Source: an uncultured Bacteroidia bacterium
Lineage (GTDB): Bacteria > Bacteroidota > Bacteroidia > Bacteroidales > F082
Direction of reading: 5' to 3'
NCBI GenBank assembly: GCA_902802535.1
Contig: CADCML010000044.1
Span: 1 to 55,105 of the forward strand
Length of the DNA: 55,105 bases
The notes beneath the pieces were generated by a model that searched no databases, had not been told where the DNA came from, and saw only the letters and a program-made list of their open reading frames with translations. The position numbers were made by a program, and so were the translations under genes. Of the stretch, positions 7,880 to 15,703 are shown one piece after another (within the stretch, counting starts at the first letter, position 1; each line of letters begins with the position of its first letter).

Positions 7880-8194
7880 ATGGAAGAAAAAGTCATCAAC
7901 GACATCAAGCAGACTTTGTTGCTGAACTTGCCATCGGGCGGACATGCCTTGCTCTATGGTTCAAGGGCGAGAGGCGATGCCCATGCCAATTCCGACTGGG
8001 ATATCCTCATCATTCTTGACAAGGAAAAGTTGTTGCCCGAAGACTACGACACGGTTTCTTATCCATTGCGTGAACTCGGTTGGGAGATTGGCGAGTATAT
8101 CAACCCCATCATGTACACCGCCAAGGAATGGGAAGAAAACAGTTTCACTCCGTTTTATCACAATGTCATCGACGACGCAATACCTTTGGCATGA
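7880..8194 (+). CDS. Minimal nucleotidyltransferase, MntA-like antitoxin
   Basis: The 104-residue protein carries the polymerase-beta-type motif G27-S28, ten residues, then D39-W-D41 (GSx10DxD), which is the signature of MntA proteins. In type VII toxin-antitoxin systems MntA inactivates its HEPN partner by transferring AMP to it. The downstream HEPN gene starts inside the stop codon (ATGA), fitting a co-translated pair. The order antitoxin-like then toxin-like and the private promoter support an independent module. An alternative reading is a sugar or antibiotic-type nucleotidyltransferase pair of the HI0073/HI0074 kind; the motif spacing favours MntA. Confidence 0.8.
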   Translation: MEEKVINDIKQTLLLNLPSGGHALLYGSRARGDAHANSDWDILIILDKEKLLPEDYDTVSYPLRELGWEIGEYINPIMYTAKEWEENSFTPFYHNVIDDAIPLA

Positions 8195-8589
8195 AACTGA
8201 CTGACGATGAAAGAGCCATAGTAGTAAACCTACAAATGGAAAAAGCGCACCGTTTCCTTGAGCAAGCAGATGAGATGTGCAAACAACAGTATTGGGACAT
8301 TGCATCCAACCGATATTATTATGCCTGCTACCATGCAGTACAAGCCTTACTCATTAAGAATGAACTGGTTGCACATACACATGATGGCCTACTAACCCAA
8401 TTCGGACTTCATTTCGTAAAGGCCGGAAAAGTAGATTCAAGATTGGGAGCATTTTTGTCAAGAATGGAGCAACTCAGAGAAAAAGGCGACTATAACTGCT
8501 ACTATTCCATCACGGAGGAAGAGATTGAAACAATCATCGGACCGACCAAAGAATTGATACAGAAGGTGGAAGAGCTACTGAAAGAATGA
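8191..8589 (+). CDS. HEPN-domain protein, HepT-like toxin partner
   Basis: The 132-residue helical protein contains R41-YYYACY-H48, an Rx6H motif at the position of the HEPN RNase active site, within a typical stretch running from IASNRYYYACYH to ALLIKN. HEPN proteins paired with MntA-type transferases cleave RNA until adenylylated. The ATG at 8191 overlaps the stop of the preceding gene; longer frame upstream is that gene read out of frame. A hairpin starts right at its stop codon. The pairing and motif are visible; toxin activity is inferred from the family. Confidence 0.78.
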   Translation: MKLTDDERAIVVNLQMEKAHRFLEQADEMCKQQYWDIASNRYYYACYHAVQALLIKNELVAHTHDGLLTQFGLHFVKAGKVDSRLGAFLSRMEQLREKGDYNCYYSITEEEIETIIGPTKELIQKVEELLKE

Positions 8590-8621
8590 AAAACGGAAGA
8601 GTCGGTTGGCTCTTCCGTTTT
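8590..8621. terminator. Bidirectional terminator
   Basis: A perfect 12-bp stem (AAAACGGAAGAG at 8590-8601 with 8610-8621) and 8-base loop, with A and T runs on both sides, separates the HEPN gene from the convergent ABC permease gene. Confidence 0.8.
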
Positions 8622-8630
8622 CATTATGAC

Positions 8631-9812
8631 TCACTTCGAGAACATCACCTTCTCGCTGTTGAACATCCTCGTGAGAATCCAGACACCGAGAATGGCGTAC
8701 AAGCAGTTAGAAATCAAAGTGAGGAGAAGGGCTATCGTGCTGGCTTCATGGGCAAAGACTTGCGACATGGAAAGCACACTATTGTAAATCGGGATGGCAA
8801 AATACGCAAGGTTGGCCACCTTTGTGCTCGACATCATCGGAATCATGCCGACCAACATCACCACAAGCATCAAGGGTGCCATGACCGCCGAAGCCGCCTT
8901 CACCGATTTGGCTTGCGCCGAGATAATGGAAGTGACCGAAACTAAAACCAGTACTGTGCTGAAAATCAGCAAAAGAAGCACAACATAATCCGACACCTGA
9001 TAGATATTGGCATCCATCCCTAACTCATCGGCGTGAATCAGTTTCGGCAACGAAAGCATCATGCCCATGAAACTCGACAAACCGCTCAACATAGCGAAAA
9101 ATGACAGGCTCAACACCTTGCCCAAAGCTAATTCACGGCGTTTCATCGGCGTGACCAACAAAGTGGCGATGGTGCCACGTTCTTTCTCGCCTGCAATGGA
9201 CGGCGGAGCAATGGACATGCAGCCCGTGAAAGCCATCAAAAGGAGCAACATGGGAATCAGTTCGCTGAAGAAGTTGCCCACGACATCCTCGTTAGAAGCC
9301 AAGTCATAAACGGCCATTCCATCTTCGGAAGCGTTGATGTCGAAGCGGTTACAGATAGTGCTTTCGTAGCCGTTCAATACCGAACTCACCATCGAATAAG
9401 CCTGTTGCGACGATTCCGAAGCCGAATTGTAGAGCAGTTGCACATTCGGAGCGGCCAAACCACTCGCTGGGTCGTATTGCGCAGTCAGCGAATCGAATCC
9501 TTCGGGGAATGTCAGCAAGACAAACTTGCTCTCCTTCAAGGCAAGTTTTCCGCGAAGTTGCTCGAAATCAGTGCCTTCGGTCACCATATCCATAGGCAAG
9601 GCTTCCAACATCGGGCTTATGCTTTCAGGCACATTCTCCACATAGAGCGTGGCACGACCCAAGTCCTTGGGTTTCATAAAGTTGTTGCCCATGAAGGAAT
9701 AGATGAGGTAAATCATCAAACCCGGCATGATGACCGTGGTGAGCAGCATAGTGCGGTCGCCGAAGAAACGCGCGCATTCTTTTTTGATAATCGTCCAAGT
9801 GTTGTTTTTCAT
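8631..9812 (-). CDS. ABC transporter permease (NatB/ABC-2 type)
   Basis: The 393-residue membrane protein has one N-terminal transmembrane helix (TTVIMPGLMIYLIYSF). A large extracytoplasmic loop of about 140 residues follows, then five or so further helices containing the NatB-like block GEKERGTIATLLVTP near the middle. This is the ABC-2 exporter permease pattern of NatB/YhaP proteins, often linked to Na+ or drug export. The ATG at 9812 overlaps the ATPase stop (ATGA); a GTG one codon earlier is possible. It is the last gene of a probable four-gene minus-strand operon beginning at the dsbD-like gene. Confidence 0.85.
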   Translation of the reverse strand: MKNNTWTIIKKECARFFGDRTMLLTTVIMPGLMIYLIYSFMGNNFMKPKDLGRATLYVENVPESISPMLEALPMDMVTEGTDFEQLRGKLALKESKFVLLTFPEGFDSLTAQYDPASGLAAPNVQLLYNSASESSQQAYSMVSSVLNGYESTICNRFDINASEDGMAVYDLASNEDVVGNFFSELIPMLLLLMAFTGCMSIAPPSIAGEKERGTIATLLVTPMKRRELALGKVLSLSFFAMLSGLSSFMGMMLSLPKLIHADELGMDANIYQVSDYVVLLLLIFSTVLVLVSVTSIISAQAKSVKAASAVMAPLMLVVMLVGMIPMMSSTKVANLAYFAIPIYNSVLSMSQVFAHEASTIALLLTLISNCLYAILGVWILTRMFNSEKVMFSK

Positions 9813-10594
9813 CACTCCATCCCTCCTTTCTTGGCTTTGTAAATGTCGAAAAACCGGTCTTCGAGCGACTGGCCTCCGCAGATGCCTTCCAAAGTGTCGC
9901 AGTGCGTCATTTGCCCGTCAATGATGACACCCACTCGGTCGCAAAGTTTCTCTACCAAGCTAAAAATATGGGTAGAAAGGATGATGGTTTTGCCTTGTTC
10001 GCGCAATTCCTGAAGATAGTCCGTCACGGTGCGGGCGGTCAGCACATCCAAGCCGTTGGTCGGCTCGTCGAAGATGACAAACTCGGGGTCGTGCACCAAC
10101 GAAACCACCAATGAGGTCTTCTGCTTCATGCCCGTGGAAAGGTTGGCCACCTTCACCTCGGCGAACTTGTCGATGCCAAAACGCTCAAAGAGTTTGGCTT
10201 TGCGTTGCGCAATCACTTCGGGCGCAATGCCGTAAAGTTGGGAGAAAAAGTCGAACAGGTAATTCGGCGTGAAGAAATCTTCCAACTTCAATTCAGAAGT
10301 CAAAAAGCCGATTTTCGCCCTGACTTGTTCGGGTTGGCTCACGATAGAGCAACCGTCAATGAAAGCATCGCCCTTGTCGGGGGCAATCAAAGTGGCCAAC
10401 ATGCGCAAGGTCGTGGTCTTGCCCGCCCCATTGGGACCGAGCAGCCCAAAAATCTCGCCCTTGTTGGCGGTAAACGAAAGGTTATCGACCGCCAAAATTT
10501 CCTTGCGGTCAGTCCTTTCGATTTGTTGTTGTTTGCGCGAGAGTTTAAACGTCTTGCTCAAACCCTCAACGCGAAGGATTTCGTTCATTATCAT
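9812..10594 (-). CDS. ABC transporter ATP-binding protein (NatA-like)
   Basis: The 260-residue ATPase has all ABC motifs: Walker A GPNGAGKTT, a Q-loop segment, signature LSTGMKQK (where LSGGQ is standard), Walker B FVIFDEPTNGLD and a STHIF switch His. It energises the permease encoded immediately downstream. Two in-frame ATGs (10594 and 10588) are possible starts; MNEILRVEGL from 10588 fits family N-termini as well. The C45-like amidase gene lies 12 bases upstream on the same strand. Confidence 0.9.
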   Translation of the reverse strand: MIMNEILRVEGLSKTFKLSRKQQQIERTDRKEILAVDNLSFTANKGEIFGLLGPNGAGKTTTLRMLATLIAPDKGDAFIDGCSIVSQPEQVRAKIGFLTSELKLEDFFTPNYLFDFFSQLYGIAPEVIAQRKAKLFERFGIDKFAEVKVANLSTGMKQKTSLVVSLVHDPEFVIFDEPTNGLDVLTARTVTDYLQELREQGKTIILSTHIFSLVEKLCDRVGVIIDGQMTHCDTLEGICGGQSLEDRFFDIYKAKKGGME

Positions 10595-10606
10595 TCTATT
10601 TTACTG

Positions 10607-11827
10607 TCATTCAATTGAAAACAACTCCCGATACCGTTCCACAACATAAGCATCTACCCAATCGTAGTATGCCTCAATGTCCTTGGCGTTTTTGGTGTTC
10701 TTGCGGAGTTTTTCAAGAGCTTCCTCGCCACGATTAATCACCTCCTTTTCAACGGGTTGGATTTGTTGCAAGATACCCGTTCCTTGTTTGTTGAACAATT
10801 GGGAAAGGTCACCATAAGAGGTAGTGTTTCCCGATTCAAGCGAGAAAACCCGTTGCTTCAGTTGCAAACCCTTTTCATTGAGCCATGAATGCCCTGTACC
10901 GTCATCGGTGACAATGGCGGGCAGTTTCCCAGACGAAGTAAGCACCAACGGAATAGCCACCGTAGTCAAAGGCCAACCGATAATCGTCCAACTCACGGTG
11001 TTCAGCGGCGATTCATCTGGCCTGACACCTTGCACAAGAATCACTGAAGCAGTGGAATAGCGTGCGATGTAATCTCCAAAGGGAAAATACTGCGTATCAT
11101 TCTCGCTTTCAGGCATAAAATCATACATATCGAGCTTGGTCACGCCATGTTTCAGGTATCTTGAAATCGATGTGATGAGGTAATCATGCTCCAGATTGCC
11201 TTCTTTACAAGCCTCGGCCATGAAGTCGGTGATGGCGCAATAACGCTCCACGCCCTGGTCAAGTTTATGGTTGCCCGTCGTACCGAAATTGGTGCGCATC
11301 AAGTAACCTTCTGAGGCAACATTCGGGTCGTTGACATCGAACTTCACATAGTCGTAATTGCCTGTTTCATAATAGGCACAGCCACCTTGGGCATCGAGGA
11401 CGGCAAAATTGGAATTGACCTCGCGAGGCTTATTCATCGTGTCAAGCAAACGTTCAAAATCCTCTAACGTGGCGCAAAGCTCCAAAGCCTTGCGAATCAA
11501 TATGCCATCGCCGTCAGTGTCGCCGCCATCGCCATTGAGATTATAGGCCGCCGTGTTGATGATGCCGAAACCAGCCTCATTGTGACCGCCCCACACATTA
11601 ATCGGTGCAGTGTCCTCAGCGTTCACCAAACCAATATAACGGTAGCGGCTTCCCTGCACAACAATGGTCAAATTGTGCAGCGTGCTTGTGTCACGGTTCT
11701 TGAAAATCAAGGGGCGACCGTCCTTGGTGACGTGACCCGAAACAATGACTGAGGTACAAGCCTGCACAGGCCGTACCCCAGTCATCATTGCTGCCAACAC
11801 CACAAGGGAGAACAAAATCTTCTTCAT
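10607..11827 (-). CDS. Secreted Ntn-hydrolase-type amidase (C45/linear-amide hydrolase family)
   Basis: The 406-residue product has a signal peptide ending VQA, and the next residue is C24, followed by TSVIVSG. In the acyltransferase and choloylglycine-hydrolase-like Ntn families the nucleophile is an N-terminal Cys freed by processing, so signal cleavage here would directly expose it. Supporting motifs are KNRDTS (substrate loop), WGGHNEAGFGIINTAAYNL and a conserved MRTNFGTTG. The likely substrate is an N-acyl amino acid, penicillin-like or bile-type amide; the sequence does not say which. ATG 11827 is chosen because it begins the signal peptide. It sits between dsbD-like and natA-like genes with gaps of 13 and 12 bases. 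Confidence 0.8.
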   Translation of the reverse strand: MKKILFSLVVLAAMMTGVRPVQACTSVIVSGHVTKDGRPLIFKNRDTSTLHNLTIVVQGSRYRYIGLVNAEDTAPINVWGGHNEAGFGIINTAAYNLNGDGGDTDGDGILIRKALELCATLEDFERLLDTMNKPREVNSNFAVLDAQGGCAYYETGNYDYVKFDVNDPNVASEGYLMRTNFGTTGNHKLDQGVERYCAITDFMAEACKEGNLEHDYLITSISRYLKHGVTKLDMYDFMPESENDTQYFPFGDYIARYSTASVILVQGVRPDESPLNTVSWTIIGWPLTTVAIPLVLTSSGKLPAIVTDDGTGHSWLNEKGLQLKQRVFSLESGNTTSYGDLSQLFNKQGTGILQQIQPVEKEVINRGEEALEKLRKNTKNAKDIEAYYDWVDAYVVERYRELFSIE

Positions 11828-11840
11828 GGTTGGCAATTCT

Positions 11841-13904
11841 TTAATCAATAACATGCTGATAATAAGTCCCTTCCTGGAAATTCTTGATACCATCCTTCAG
11901 GAAAGCCACAAAAGCGTCCTTGTCCAAATCGTAGGCACGAGGCTTCATCAACAAGTTGCCGTTGTGGTCCATCAGGCAGTAATACGGCTGGGCGTTGGTG
12001 CCAAACTTCGAGATTTGGAAGTCGGCATACTTGCGTCCAATGGTTTTCTTTTCCTTGCCGTCGTAAGTCGAAGTGTACCATTCCTCCTTGGGCAACGAAG
12101 TCTTGTCATCGACATACAAAGCACAGATAATGAAATCGTTGCGCAGCATATCCTTCACACGCATGTCGCTCCACACATTGGCTTCCATCTCGCGGCAATT
12201 CACGCAACCGTGACCTGTGAAGTCAACGAAAATGGGCCTGTTCAAGGCTTTTGCGGCAGCCAACGCTTGGTCAAAGTCGAAGTATCCTTTCAGATTGTGC
12301 GGCAAATGGAACAAATCTGCGTACTTGGGCTCCTCAGTAAACTCCTCAGTGGTAACGGTTCGCGCTTGGCTTTGCGGTGCCATTGCCACGTTTGCCATCT
12401 TGGCATCCACGTACTCAATCACTTTCTCACTGTTCTCCTCGATGATTCTATTGAGGTCGAAATCGAGAGTTTGCTTGGGCGGCAGATAGCCGGAAAGCGC
12501 CTTCAACGGAGCGCCCCACATACCCGGAATCATATAAATCACGAAGGTAAAGTCAATGATAATCAGCACCAAACGGAACACGCCCAACTCCTTGACTTCC
12601 TTCTCGCCCTTGAAACGGATTTTGCCGAGAAGGTAAAGTCCGAGCAAGGCAAAGCACACAATCCAAATGCCGAGATAAACCTCGCGGTCGAGCAGGTGCC
12701 AGTGGTAGGTTTGGTCGGCCACGCTGAGGAACTTGAAGCCTAATGCGACTTCGATGAAGCCCAACACGACCTTCACAGAAGTGAGCCAGCCGCCACTCTT
12801 GGGCAGACGCTGGAGCAGATTCGGAAAGAAAGCGAACAGGGCAAACGGCAGGGCGAAGGCCACCGCGAAAGCAAACATCGTCACAATAGGTGCCCAGAAC
12901 TCGCCGGAAGTCGATTTGATGAGCACCGTGCCCACGATGGGACCCGTGCAGGCAAACGACACCAAAACGAGGGTCAGAGCCATGAAAAAGATGCCACCTA
13001 AACTATTGGTACCCTGCTTACTATCACTCTTGTTCACCATATTGCTGCCCAAGGTGATTTCGAACGCACCGAAGAACGAGGCCGCAAAAATCATAAACAC
13101 AAGGAAGAAGATGATGTTCGGCAGCCAGTGAGTGGCGAGCCAATTGAAGATGTCGGCAGTGACGCTATTGCCACCCACAAGCCAGGTCACCATGATGATG
13201 ATGGCGATGGGCAAGGTGTAGAGCAACACAATGAAAACGAAGTACATAAAGGCTTTGAAACGGCCTTGAGCCTTGCTTTCGCCTTCGCCATGCATGAAAA
13301 ACGACACAGTCATGGGAATCATTGGGAAGACGCAAGGCGTGAGCAGCGCGGCGAAGCCCCAAAGAATGGCTTCGAGAATCATGCCCCAGATGTTGGACTT
13401 CGTTCCAGCGGTGGTTTCAGGCTCAGCGGCCTCAATCACAGCGGGTTCGCCATAAATCAGGTTGACGTCCTCGGTCAAGGAGACGCATTGGCCATCCTTG
13501 CAGGCCTGATAGGAAATCTCGCCCGTAATGGGGAAACTGCCGTCTTTCAGTTTACGGAAGGTCTGGGCAAAAGCCGCCGACCCAGCAAACTGTTTGTACT
13601 CCGTTTCGAAGATGTCGTCGTAGTAAAGTGCGACATCGGTAAGGTCACGAGCCTCACCCACGGCCTCGAAATACTCCGAGGTTTGGATGTCGAACACCGT
13701 CGGCAAAGGAGCCAAATCGGGCATTTTTGTGGAATAGATGTGGAACTGTGGGTCGATGGTAGCCGTAGCAACCAAGTCGAACTCGTTCTCGTTGAGGTCC
13801 TCAATCGTGATGGACCATTTCACAGGGTCAATGATTTGAGCCTGCGTTCTCAAAGGCATGACGGCAACGAAAGCCATCAGCAGGCAGATAAAGAGTTTTT
13901 TCAT
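11841..13904 (-). CDS. Thiol:disulfide interchange protein, DsbD family
   Basis: The 687-residue protein has the DsbD three-part layout. A signal peptide (1-22) leads into a periplasmic alpha domain with the Cys pair C135-KDGQ-C140. About eight membrane helices follow, containing the two redox cysteines in LTPCVFPMIP and FACTGP. A C-terminal thioredoxin domain has the active site GCVNC. It moves electrons from cytoplasmic thioredoxin to periplasmic thiols. It is the first gene of the operon that continues to the amidase and ABC exporter, and the 26 bases above it are extremely A/T rich. The Trp-Cys of standard thioredoxins is replaced by HGC, as is common in DsbD gamma domains. Confidence 0.92.
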   Translation of the reverse strand: MKKLFICLLMAFVAVMPLRTQAQIIDPVKWSITIEDLNENEFDLVATATIDPQFHIYSTKMPDLAPLPTVFDIQTSEYFEAVGEARDLTDVALYYDDIFETEYKQFAGSAAFAQTFRKLKDGSFPITGEISYQACKDGQCVSLTEDVNLIYGEPAVIEAAEPETTAGTKSNIWGMILEAILWGFAALLTPCVFPMIPMTVSFFMHGEGESKAQGRFKAFMYFVFIVLLYTLPIAIIIMVTWLVGGNSVTADIFNWLATHWLPNIIFFLVFMIFAASFFGAFEITLGSNMVNKSDSKQGTNSLGGIFFMALTLVLVSFACTGPIVGTVLIKSTSGEFWAPIVTMFAFAVAFALPFALFAFFPNLLQRLPKSGGWLTSVKVVLGFIEVALGFKFLSVADQTYHWHLLDREVYLGIWIVCFALLGLYLLGKIRFKGEKEVKELGVFRLVLIIIDFTFVIYMIPGMWGAPLKALSGYLPPKQTLDFDLNRIIEENSEKVIEYVDAKMANVAMAPQSQARTVTTEEFTEEPKYADLFHLPHNLKGYFDFDQALAAAKALNRPIFVDFTGHGCVNCREMEANVWSDMRVKDMLRNDFIICALYVDDKTSLPKEEWYTSTYDGKEKKTIGRKYADFQISKFGTNAQPYYCLMDHNGNLLMKPRAYDLDKDAFVAFLKDGIKNFQEGTYYQHVID

Positions 13905-13930
13905 ATTATAAATATTTATTATTTAATATA

Positions 13931-14260
13931 TTAGTTCATAACAGAATTACTATATAGCACTTTCCCCTCACGCTCAATGCTCTCAATCAAATCAGTGTTT
14001 TTAATCATCGAGAACAGACTCAAATCCACAAAATAAGGCAAATACAAATCGTCAATCTTGGCATCCAAAAGTGCCAATTGAAGATAGGTTAAGTTACTGC
14101 CTTTCAATGTCATATCAATATCCGACGAAATCCGGTTTGTTCCCCTCGCCCGTGAACCGTAAATGATAGCCTCTTCCACTTCGGGTACGGAAGCCAATAC
14201 ATCGCGCAACGCCCTAATTTCCTGATTCTTAAGTCCAAATTCCATCGGATTGTTCTCCAT
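13931..14260 (-). CDS. Lone minimal nucleotidyltransferase
   Basis: The 109-residue protein contains GSRARGTNRISSDID, the GSx10DxD motif of MntA/HI0073-type transferases, and ends with a segment (DDLYLPYFVDLSLF) seen in the HI0073-like subgroup that pairs with HI0074-type HEPN proteins. No HEPN gene lies next to it: downstream is dsbD-like and upstream is tilS. It has its own promoter with both elements. It is either an orphan antitoxin or a transferase acting on an unlinked partner. Confidence 0.75.
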   Translation of the reverse strand: MENNPMEFGLKNQEIRALRDVLASVPEVEEAIIYGSRARGTNRISSDIDMTLKGSNLTYLQLALLDAKIDDLYLPYFVDLSLFSMIKNTDLIESIEREGKVLYSNSVMN

Positions 14261-14278
14261 AACTCAGTGAATTTTGCG

Positions 14279-14310
14279 CAAAAATAGGAATATTTTTATT
14301 TCCTGCAAAA
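14279..14310 (-). promoter_or_regulatory. Complete Bacteroidota promoter for the lone nucleotidyltransferase
   Basis: On the minus strand a TTTTG element (14306-14310) is followed after 19 bases by TATTTTTG (14279-14286), 18 bases before the ATG. Both boxes and their spacing match the consensus. Confidence 0.65.
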
Positions 14311-14311
14311 T

Positions 14312-15700
14312 TTAACTTTCAAGTCTGCAAACAAATATAGACTTTGTTGCATTTGTAATCTTAAATCGGTCATCAATGCGATAACCAACCACCCAAAGGA
14401 TTTCATTTTCGGCGGAAACCAACAGAAAGACGCTCTGCTTTTGTGCTTCCGTAAACTTCTGATCCACAAAGAAATCGCTCAACAGTTTGGAGCCTTTCAT
14501 ACCCAAAGGATGAAAACGGTCACCATGCCGCCAATGACGCAATGTCAATGGAAACTGGATTTTGTCGGCATCCAACAAGGCCACATCCGATGACTTGTCT
14601 ATGACGAAATCGGAACTTTTTTCAATTTGGGAAAAACAAAGATGAATGGGCGAAATGATTTCCCCCTTCCCTATTTCGATTTGGATTTCTGCATCTTCAA
14701 CAGGCTTGATTTCAGAGAGTTGTAATTCGTTTCTTCCTATCACCAACTGATGAGTTGGAGAACAATATTTGTTTCCGATGCCCGTTTCCATCGCCTCAAA
14801 AATGAAACGGCATTGATCGGTGTTGAAGCCATACTGCCGCAACCACTCGAAAAGAAGCTGTTCGCTTTGCGTCGTTGAGAGCGCAGTGAAGCAATCCAGA
14901 TTTAAACGAAAAGACTTAGATAATTCAGGCTGGATTGCTTCGTCGTTCCTCCTCGCAATGACGAGCGCGCCATCCTGGTCCTCTACAATATGGGACAGTT
15001 TTTCATTCAACAAAACCCTATACAACTCATTCTCAGCAGAAAGATGCTCCAAGGACTTATACAAACCTTGTCGCGCCTCAGGTTGAAGTTCGTCGAAAAC
15101 GGGCAAAAGTCGGTTGCGGATTTTGTTGCGCAGATAAACGCTCTCGGCATTGGTATGGTCTTCGCGCCAAAGAATTTGGTTTTTAACTGCATATTGATGA
15201 ATCTGCTCCCGCGAAGCCCATAGCAAAGGACGAATAATGTCACCATTTTTCGATTGCATTCCTTTCAAACCACGCAGTCCGGCACCGCGCAACAGATTGA
15301 TGAAAAAAGTTTCGGCTTGGTCATCGGCATGGTGTGCAACTGCAATTTTGTCGTAGTTCAGTTGTTGCCTCAGTTCCTCAAACCACGCATAGCGCAGGTC
15401 GCGGGCAGCCATTTCGATGGAAATACCTTGTTCTTCGGCATATTCTACAGTTTCAAAATGCTTCACAAAGCATTGAACCCCATGCTTTTCCGCAAACTCG
15501 CGAACAAACTTTTCATCGCCATCGGATTCCGCACTGCGCAAATGGAAATTGCAGTGCGCCACGACAAATTGCACTTTCAATTTCAACAGTAAATCGGCCA
15601 GCACCATTGAGTCGATACCGCCGCTCAATGCCAGAATGAGGCGGTCGACTTCAGCGAGAAGGTTATACCTATTAATATATAATTGAAACTGCTTAAGCAT
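14312..15700 (-). CDS. tilS: tRNA(Ile)-lysidine synthase TilS with in-frame repeat insertion
   Basis: TilS converts C34 of the AUA-reading tRNA(Ile) to lysidine. The 462-residue product has the PP-loop SGGIDSM (residues 26-32), followed by HCNFHLR and HHADDQAETF of the N-terminal ATPase domain, and an LRHWRHGDRF block in the C-terminal domain. Residues 247-277 are encoded by a palindromic repeat (see the separate entry), giving the odd stretch ARRNDEAIQ and later LDCFTAL. The gene starts at ATG 15700, three bases below the stop of the T9SS protein gene, so the two may be co-transcribed. The insertion lies in the linker/second domain, so the enzyme is probably still functional. Confidence 0.92.
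   Translation of the reverse strand: MLKQFQLYINRYNLLAEVDRLILALSGGIDSMVLADLLLKLKVQFVVAHCNFHLRSAESDGDEKFVREFAEKHGVQCFVKHFETVEYAEEQGISIEMAARDLRYAWFEELRQQLNYDKIAVAHHADDQAETFFINLLRGAGLRGLKGMQSKNGDIIRPLLWASREQIHQYAVKNQILWREDHTNAESVYLRNKIRNRLLPVFDELQPEARQGLYKSLEHLSAENELYRVLLNEKLSHIVEDQDGALVIARRNDEAIQPELSKSFRLNLDCFTALSTTQSEQLLFEWLRQYGFNTDQCRFIFEAMETGIGNKYCSPTHQLVIGRNELQLSEIKPVEDAEIQIEIGKGEIISPIHLCFSQIEKSSDFVIDKSSDVALLDADKIQFPLTLRHWRHGDRFHPLGMKGSKLLSDFFVDQKFTEAQKQSVFLLVSAENEILWVVGYRIDDRFKITNATKSIFVCRLES
14870..14963. repeat. Palindromic repeat inside tilS
   Basis: A 94-base imperfect palindrome lies fully within the tilS frame. Its core arms GAAGCAATCCAG (14888-14899) and CTGGATTGCTTC (14930-14941) are perfect 12-mers around a 30-base spacer. 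The outer arms continue imperfectly as CGTCGTTGAGAGCGCAGT and the complement-like TCGTTCCTCCTCGCAATG region. The arms have the 'GCAATGACG...GAAGCAATCC' wording of a repeat found dispersed in many bacterial genomes. Confidence 0.75.
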
Positions 15701-15703
15701 TTC

